Position numbers and translations under genes: made by a program. From UBA965 sp040396955 (GTDB taxonomy: Bacteria; Chloroflexota; Chloroflexia; Chloroflexales; Roseiflexaceae): a DNA stretch of 34,013 nt. Below the pieces are notes generated by a model, which was given only the letters and a program-made list of their open reading frames with translations, ran no database searches and was not told the origin of the DNA. Below, one piece after another: positions 29,431-34,013 of this stretch. Each line of letters opens with the position of its first letter. The stretch's first letter is position 1. The stretch spans positions 1 through 34,013 of the forward strand of contig JBBAWX010000028.1 of NCBI GenBank assembly GCA_040396955.1, in the 5' to 3' direction.

Positions 29431-30825
29431 ATGACAATCACACTACTACCATTCGGCGCCACCCCAAGCCCGCGCCAACTTGCCTGGCATGCACTCGAGT
29501 ACTACGGATTTTTGCACTTCACGGTCAACACCTTCACAGACCGCGAATGGGGGCTCGGCAACGAATCACCGCACCTCTTTCATCCGAGTCATTTCAGTGC
29601 CACCAACATCGTCGAAACCGCCCAACTTGGTGGCATGCGCGGATTGATACTCACCGCCAAACATCACGACGGGTTTTGTCTGTGGCCGTCACACCACACC
29701 ACACACTCCGTGGCCAACAGTCCGTGGCGCGACGGTCAAGGTGATGTCGTCGGCGAGTTGGCACGCACCTGTGCCGCAGCTGGCATGAAATTCGGCATTT
29801 ATCTGTCGCCGTGGGACCGCAATCATCCCGCATACGGGCATGCCGACTACATCGAGTACTACCACGCCCAGCTCCGTGAATTACTCAGCAACTATGGACC
29901 GCTCTTCGAGGTTTGGTTTGATGGTGCCAATGGGGGTGACGGTTACTACGGCGGGAGCTACGAGCGCCGCCAAATCGACAACACCACCTACTACCCGTGG
30001 GAGCGCACCTTTGCGCTCGTGCGTGAGCTCCAACCCAACGCCTGCATCTTCAGCGACGCAGGTCCCGATGTGCGCTGGGTGGGCAACGAGCAGGGCATCG
30101 CCGGTGATCCGTGCTGGAGCACACTCACCCGTGACGGCCTTTTCCCAGGAGCCGCCGATCCCACACTGCTCAACCAGGGACTCCGCCACGGCGCCGACTG
30201 GGTACCCGCCGAATGCGACGTCTCCATCCGGCCGGGTTGGTTTTATCATGCGCACGAAGACCAGCAGGTGCGGACTGCCGAAAATTTGCTCGATCTGTAC
30301 CTGGCCTCGGTCGGGCGCGGCGCCAACCTGCTCCTCAATCTACCCGTCACACCGGCAGGGCGCATCCATGAGCACGATCGGGCCGCGCTTATCGCCTTTC
30401 GGACGCTCCGTGAGCGCCTACACGCCAATGACATGACCCAGCATGCGCGCATCGAGCTTTCATCGGCGTTTGGCGGCAACCGGACCGGTATTGCTGACAT
30501 CCTCCGCACCGATGAAGATACATGTTGGATACCCGACCCCATTGACACGACCCCGTATGTCGTGGCGCGTTTCGCCCAACCGACCCGTATCAACCTAGTC
30601 GATCTCCGCGAGTATCTCCCCCTCGGGCAACGCGTGGATGCGTTCAGCGTGGAGGTCGCCGCACAATCCGGCTGGCACGTAGTGGCGCAGTGTCATTCCA
30701 TCGGGAATCGCCGCCTCGTACGCATCCCCAATAGCGTGACGACCGGCATCCGCGTGCGGTTTCACCGTAGTGCTGCACCTGTGGCATTGCGGAGCTTCCG
30801 CATTTACGATTGCGAGTTGTGGTGA
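29431..30825 (+). CDS. GH29 alpha-L-fucosidase-like enzyme
   Basis: 464 residues from the ATG at 29431. A TTG at 29416 in the same frame is possible, and neither has a strong ribosome-binding site. The catalytic barrel matches family GH29: WHALEYYGFLHFTVNTFTDREWG near the N-terminus, the LTAKHHDGFCLWPS motif (H79, D80 region), FGIYLSPWDRNHPAYG, and LFEVWFDGANGGDGYYGG, which should carry the nucleophile (D164). The domain GAGANLLLN-type segment (SVGRGANLLLNLPVTPAG) and a C-terminal beta-sandwich (from about 350) resembling F5/8-type modules complete it. There is no signal peptide, so it acts on imported fucosides in the cytoplasm. The motif spacing EVWFDGA recalls the alpha-1,3/4-fucosidase subgroup, but that is an inference. 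It is monocistronic and converges on the oxidoreductase gene. Confidence 0.87.
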   Translation: MTITLLPFGATPSPRQLAWHALEYYGFLHFTVNTFTDREWGLGNESPHLFHPSHFSATNIVETAQLGGMRGLILTAKHHDGFCLWPSHHTTHSVANSPWRDGQGDVVGELARTCAAAGMKFGIYLSPWDRNHPAYGHADYIEYYHAQLRELLSNYGPLFEVWFDGANGGDGYYGGSYERRQIDNTTYYPWERTFALVRELQPNACIFSDAGPDVRWVGNEQGIAGDPCWSTLTRDGLFPGAADPTLLNQGLRHGADWVPAECDVSIRPGWFYHAHEDQQVRTAENLLDLYLASVGRGANLLLNLPVTPAGRIHEHDRAALIAFRTLRERLHANDMTQHARIELSSAFGGNRTGIADILRTDEDTCWIPDPIDTTPYVVARFAQPTRINLVDLREYLPLGQRVDAFSVEVAAQSGWHVVAQCHSIGNRRLVRIPNSVTTGIRVRFHRSAAPVALRSFRIYDCELW

Positions 30826-30859
30826 GCAACGCCCAGTCACATGCATCTCACATACGCCA

Positions 30860-30887
30860 GCGGCGCGGTGCCTGAGCACCGCGCCGC
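30860..30887. terminator. Hairpin between converging genes
   Basis: A perfect 12-bp GC-rich stem (GCGGCGCGGTGC at 30860-30871 with 30876-30887) and loop CTGA, between the stops at 30825 (+) and 30927 (-). Neither side has a T-run, so it is a likely but non-canonical bidirectional transcript end. Confidence 0.55.
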
Positions 30888-30926
30888 CACGTTGATTGTA
30901 CCGTTGCTACCCCGATCCGGCGTTGA

Positions 30927-33050
30927 CTACGCTTGTTGCACCGATTTCAACAACAACTCTGCCACATCTTCGCGGGCCACGGTTGCGTCGACACCGGTGT
31001 TTTTGGCAGCATCCTCAAACATGATCATGCAGTAGGGGCAAGCCACCGCCACCGTATCTGGATTCTCGGTGCGCAACTGCTCAAGGCGGATGACGTTGGT
31101 CTTTTTGTCGCCCCAGCTCTCCATCCAGGCGTTGCCGCCACCACCACCACAGCACATGGCACGTTGGCGATTGTATTCGGGGGCCTCGACCAATTCAAGG
31201 CCAGGTATGGACTGCAACAGCTCACGCGGCGCATCAACAATGTCGTTGTAGCGCCCCACATAGCAGGGATCGTGGTAGGCCACTTTTTGGTTGACTTCGT
31301 TCTTGGGCTGGAGCTTGGCTTCACGCACCAGCTGTGCCAAATATTCGGTATGGTGGAGTACCTGGTAGTCGACACCTGCGCGCCCACCGAACTGCACGTA
31401 TTCGTTTTGGTGCGAGTTGTAGCAGTGGGCACAGGTCGTCACCAACGTCTTGAATTTGTACTGCCCGAGTGTTTCCACGTTCGTCTCGGCCTGTTGCTTG
31501 AAAAGGAGTTCCTCACCCATACGGCGGGCCGGATCACCGGTACAACACTCTTCACCGCCGAGGATAGCGAAATCGACGTCGGCCTCTTTGAGGAGCTGCG
31601 CCATGGCACGGGCGACCTTTTTGGAGCGATCGTCGTAGCTTGGAGCACAGCCCACCCAAAAGAGCACGTCGGCTTCACCCTTGTCAGACATCACCGGGAT
31701 GTCCAAACCGGCAGCCCACCCGGAGCGTTCTTTTTGCGGCAACCGCCACGGATTGCTGGCACGTTCGATGCCGTCGAGCACCCGTTTGACGCCACTGGGC
31801 ACTTCGCTCTGGATCATGGTCAGATTGCGGCGGAAGTCGACAATCAGGTCGACGTGGTCGATCATGGCCGGACATTCTTCGACACAGGCGCCACAGGTGG
31901 TGCAACTCCACAGCTCGTTTTCGTCGTAGACACCGGCTTCAAGCAGGCCGATGGCATCAAAGCCACCCCGGCCTTCGCCCTCGAGCTGCATCACACTGCC
32001 GTTTTTCATGGTGACGGGGTCGCCGCGTTGCATGTCGGCCAGTTTGGTAATCAAAAACTTGGGAGAGAGATTCGAGCCCGAGGCGTGGGCTGGGCAAACC
32101 GACTGGCAGCGGCCACAGCTCATGCAGGCGTCGAGATCCATGCGCTGCTTCCAGGTCAAATCGTTGATGGTGGCCACACCCAGTTGTGGCTCGTCTTTTT
32201 CGATTTGTGCGTCAAAATCGGCAATGGGAGCGAGTGCACCACGCGGTCGGGTGCGCTTGAAAAAGGTGTTGAGGGGTGTGTAGACTAGGTGACGTAGACC
32301 GGTGTAGGGGATGGCCGCCAAAAACGCCATCGACACCACGGTGTGCATCAACCACAGCACCAAGTGCAAATCGAGCCCAATGGTGCTCCCCTCACCCATG
32401 CCAATGGCGCGGAACACGACTGCCAGCCCGTAGCCAACAAACGACTGAATGGCCCACGACTGCTCGAACACGGGCACACCGGCAATTTCTTGGTTGGCGA
32501 GACGCAGACCCTCGATGAAATACCCGCTGATGCCCACGAAAATCAACGACACCAGGGCTTCGCGGTCATACTGTCGCTCGTGCAGGCGGTCTTCGCGTTG
32601 GTGATACCGGCGCCAGTAGGCCCATATCAACCCGCCCACAAACAACAGACCGACGGCATCGAGGATGGTCTCGTAGGCGCGATAAAAGTCGCCGACCAAG
32701 ATTTTACCGGCATCATGACCAAGCAAGGGGATGGTGAAGTCTTCTTCGACGGCGATGACATCGGTACCGATGAACAACCCGAGGAACCCGAAAAAAATCA
32801 GGGCATGCATCATGCCTGGTTTGCGATCTTGCAGGGTCTTTTTTTGACCGAGCGACTGCACGAGGACCTCGCTCACGCGCGATCCAAGCGCATCAAGCCG
32901 CGCATCAGGGCGACCTTTACGCCAGGTGGCCACATCGCGCAATATGCCATAAAAAAGCACCAGCATGGCAGCCAGCGCTGACACATAAACAGTCAAACTT
33001 CCGAGAATTTCACCGACGTTCCAATAAATTTGGCGTATGGCTTCAGTCAT
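30927..33050 (-). CDS. Membrane Fe-S oxidoreductase, ETF:menaquinone oxidoreductase (FadF/EMO)-like
   Basis: 707 residues from the ATG at 33050, which follows GGAG on the complement; a GTG seven codons upstream has no such site. The N-terminal membrane part (about 15-260, five to six helices) resembles the nitrate-reductase gamma/cytochrome b type domain. Two [4Fe-4S] motifs follow: CMSCGRCQSVCP (C309-C319) and CTTCGACVEECP (C383-C393). Two CCG (heterodisulfide reductase B-like) domains complete it, with GGEECCTGD, CAHCYNSH, HDPCYVGRYND, MCCGGGGGNAW and CPYCM. This architecture matches B. subtilis FadF-like proteins that pass electrons from electron-transfer flavoprotein to menaquinone during fatty-acid oxidation. 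No etf or acyl-CoA dehydrogenase genes adjoin, so the partner is inferred. A thiolase is present 19 kb away. Confidence 0.87.
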   Translation of the reverse strand: MTEAIRQIYWNVGEILGSLTVYVSALAAMLVLFYGILRDVATWRKGRPDARLDALGSRVSEVLVQSLGQKKTLQDRKPGMMHALIFFGFLGLFIGTDVIAVEEDFTIPLLGHDAGKILVGDFYRAYETILDAVGLLFVGGLIWAYWRRYHQREDRLHERQYDREALVSLIFVGISGYFIEGLRLANQEIAGVPVFEQSWAIQSFVGYGLAVVFRAIGMGEGSTIGLDLHLVLWLMHTVVSMAFLAAIPYTGLRHLVYTPLNTFFKRTRPRGALAPIADFDAQIEKDEPQLGVATINDLTWKQRMDLDACMSCGRCQSVCPAHASGSNLSPKFLITKLADMQRGDPVTMKNGSVMQLEGEGRGGFDAIGLLEAGVYDENELWSCTTCGACVEECPAMIDHVDLIVDFRRNLTMIQSEVPSGVKRVLDGIERASNPWRLPQKERSGWAAGLDIPVMSDKGEADVLFWVGCAPSYDDRSKKVARAMAQLLKEADVDFAILGGEECCTGDPARRMGEELLFKQQAETNVETLGQYKFKTLVTTCAHCYNSHQNEYVQFGGRAGVDYQVLHHTEYLAQLVREAKLQPKNEVNQKVAYHDPCYVGRYNDIVDAPRELLQSIPGLELVEAPEYNRQRAMCCGGGGGNAWMESWGDKKTNVIRLEQLRTENPDTVAVACPYCMIMFEDAAKNTGVDATVAREDVAELLLKSVQQA

Positions 33051-33091
33051 TCGTCCGCTCCATTGCAACACAAGACCGCATGATTGTTTTT

Positions 33092-33121
33092 ATGGTAGCA
33101 CGGAGGCATAGCCATCGTCAA
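33092..33121 (-). promoter_or_regulatory. Putative promoter of the Fe-S oxidoreductase gene
   Basis: On the complement, TTGACG (33116-33121), an 18-base spacer and TACCAT (33092-33097), about 42 bases before the ATG at 33050. Confidence 0.45.
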
Positions 33122-33158
33122 TGATGACGGCACCAACGCACCAATGTCGGTGTGTTTT

Positions 33159-33164
33159 TATACT
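33159..33164 (+). promoter_or_regulatory. Putative -10 of the short-chain dehydrogenase gene
   Basis: TATACT in the context TTTTTATACTACA, the same 13 bases as in the promoter of the AAA+ protease gene (4138-4150). The ATG follows at 33210. No clear -35 is visible. Confidence 0.45.
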
Positions 33165-33209
33165 ACAATAGAGCTAGCCATCAGCCCCACATACAAAGGA
33201 GTAGGTACG

Positions 33210-34013
33210 ATGCAGTACACCGACAAAGTCACGATTGTCACGGGCGGAAGCAAAGGGATTGGTGAAGGGTGTGTACGCGTCTTTGCAGATGCAGGTTCGA
33301 CCGTGGTATTTTGTGCCCGCAACGAAAGCGAAGGGCGCGCGCTCGAGGCCGAAATCAATGCCAAACGCCCAGGTGCCACCTGGTTTGTCAAATGCGACGT
33401 CTCCAACACCGACGACATCAAGGCCATGATCGACGCAGTGGTCGCCAAATACGGGCGCATCGACTGCCTCATCAACAACGCTGGCTGGCACCCACCCACC
33501 CGCACCATCGATCAATTTTCGATTCAGGATTTCCGTGATTTGCTCGATCTCAACCTCGTCAGCATTTTTGCGGCCTGCAAATACGCCCTCCCGCATATCC
33601 GCAAGGTGCAGGGCAACATCATCAACATGTCGAGCCTGGTGGGCACGATTGCACAGCCATACGCTACCACATACGTGGCCACCAAAGGGGCGATTACTTC
33701 GTTTACTAAGGCGCTCGCCATCGACGAAGCGGCCCACGACGTGCGCGTCAACTGTGTCTCTCCGGGCAACGTCTACACGCCACTGTGGCAGGCAGGCATC
33801 GATGCCTCCGACGACCCGGTAGCCACACGCAAACACGGCGATAATGCGCAGTTGATGGGGCGCATGGGCACGATCGAAGAAGCGGGCAAACTCTGTTTGT
33901 TCATTGCCGCTGAGGCCACGTTCACCACCGGTGTCGACCACTACTTGTCGGGCGGTGCCGAGTTGTCGTATGGCCACAAGTCACGCAAGGGCGACATGGG
34001 TCCGGCCTGGTAG
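33210..34013 (+). CDS. Short-chain dehydrogenase/reductase
   Basis: 267 residues from the ATG at 33210, with AAAGGAG at 33195-33201; an in-frame upstream start at 33144 precedes the -10 element and is rejected. Classical SDR: TGGSKGIG cofactor motif (11-18), the NNAG motif (89-92), the catalytic serine in NMSS (141-142) and YVATK (Y155, K159), then VNCVSPGNVYTP. An arginine after the second strand (CARN, 35-38) suggests NADP may be accepted, but this is not decisive. It reduces or oxidises a small carbonyl/alcohol substrate of unknown identity. C-terminal sequence SGGAELSYGHKSRKGDMGPAW is slightly longer than usual. It is divergent from the Fe-S oxidoreductase. The stop codon is the last three bases of the window. 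Confidence 0.93.
   Translation: MQYTDKVTIVTGGSKGIGEGCVRVFADAGSTVVFCARNESEGRALEAEINAKRPGATWFVKCDVSNTDDIKAMIDAVVAKYGRIDCLINNAGWHPPTRTIDQFSIQDFRDLLDLNLVSIFAACKYALPHIRKVQGNIINMSSLVGTIAQPYATTYVATKGAITSFTKALAIDEAAHDVRVNCVSPGNVYTPLWQAGIDASDDPVATRKHGDNAQLMGRMGTIEEAGKLCLFIAAEATFTTGVDHYLSGGAELSYGHKSRKGDMGPAW

Noticed and set aside
1..34013. CRISPR arrays, transposases, integrases, tRNA and rRNA genes
   Set aside because: Nothing with the required repeat-spacer pattern, domain motifs or cloverleaf was recognised by reading; the two tandem repeats found are coding repeats without spacers.

Overview
The window looks like a draft bacterial scaffold, probably from Chloroflexota; this rests on gene mix and style rather than on any marker match. 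It is moderately GC-rich, with most genes on standard Shine-Dalgarno sites. It contains one 100-base run of N (8740-8839), a conventional scaffold gap, and it ends exactly on the stop codon of the last gene.

Layout. 1-146: the 3' end of a gene for an arginine/glycine-rich repeat protein, closed by a bidirectional terminator. 211-3205 (-): a three-gene sugar catabolism operon (two Gfo/Idh/MocA dehydrogenases around a sugar-phosphate isomerase/epimerase-type TIM barrel). 3300-4097 (-): an extracytoplasmic solute-binding protein. 4236-6167 (+): a divergent membrane AAA+ metalloprotease of the FtsH type. 6276-8348 (+): a nucleotide-sugar pair (GDP-deoxymannose reductase-like enzyme and sugar-1-phosphate nucleotidyltransferase). 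8407-9738 (-): a membrane protein with a long repetitive disordered tail, interrupted by the gap. 9985-11028 (+): glyceraldehyde-3-phosphate dehydrogenase. 11094-12278 (-): a thiolase. 12366-15944 (-): three tandem M20 amidohydrolases, with a decayed fourth copy at about 16017-16138. 16158-18344 (-): a GH2 glycosidase.

18784-20861 (+): a chelatase-type AAA+ ATPase (ChlI/BchI-like) followed in the -1 frame by an acidic linker and a VWA domain (ChlD/BchD-like). The two are joined at an A9G tract that contains the heptamer A_AAA_AAG, three codons before the upstream stop. This is the most interesting locus: it looks like a single gene that makes both chelatase subunits by programmed -1 frameshifting or transcriptional slippage. 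20936-22222: a three-S1-domain RNA-binding protein. 22402-24606: the conserved rpmH-rnpA-yidC-khpB block under a near-consensus promoter, then a PfkB kinase (24697-25533). 25969-28686: an AT-rich gene for a membrane acyltransferase with a C-terminal SGNH domain, probably acquired horizontally. 28814-29290: smpB. 29431-30825: a GH29 alpha-L-fucosidase-like enzyme. 30927-33050 (-): a membrane Fe-S oxidoreductase resembling ETF:menaquinone oxidoreductases. 33210-34013 (+): a short-chain dehydrogenase.

Functionally the window combines housekeeping translation and membrane-insertion genes with a heterotrophic set: glycoside hydrolases, sugar dehydrogenases, a sugar kinase, amidohydrolases, and fatty-acid-oxidation-type enzymes (thiolase, ETF-linked oxidoreductase). 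Several promoters share an extended -10 of the form TGGTATAAT. No tRNA, rRNA, CRISPR array, insertion sequence or replication origin was recognised.
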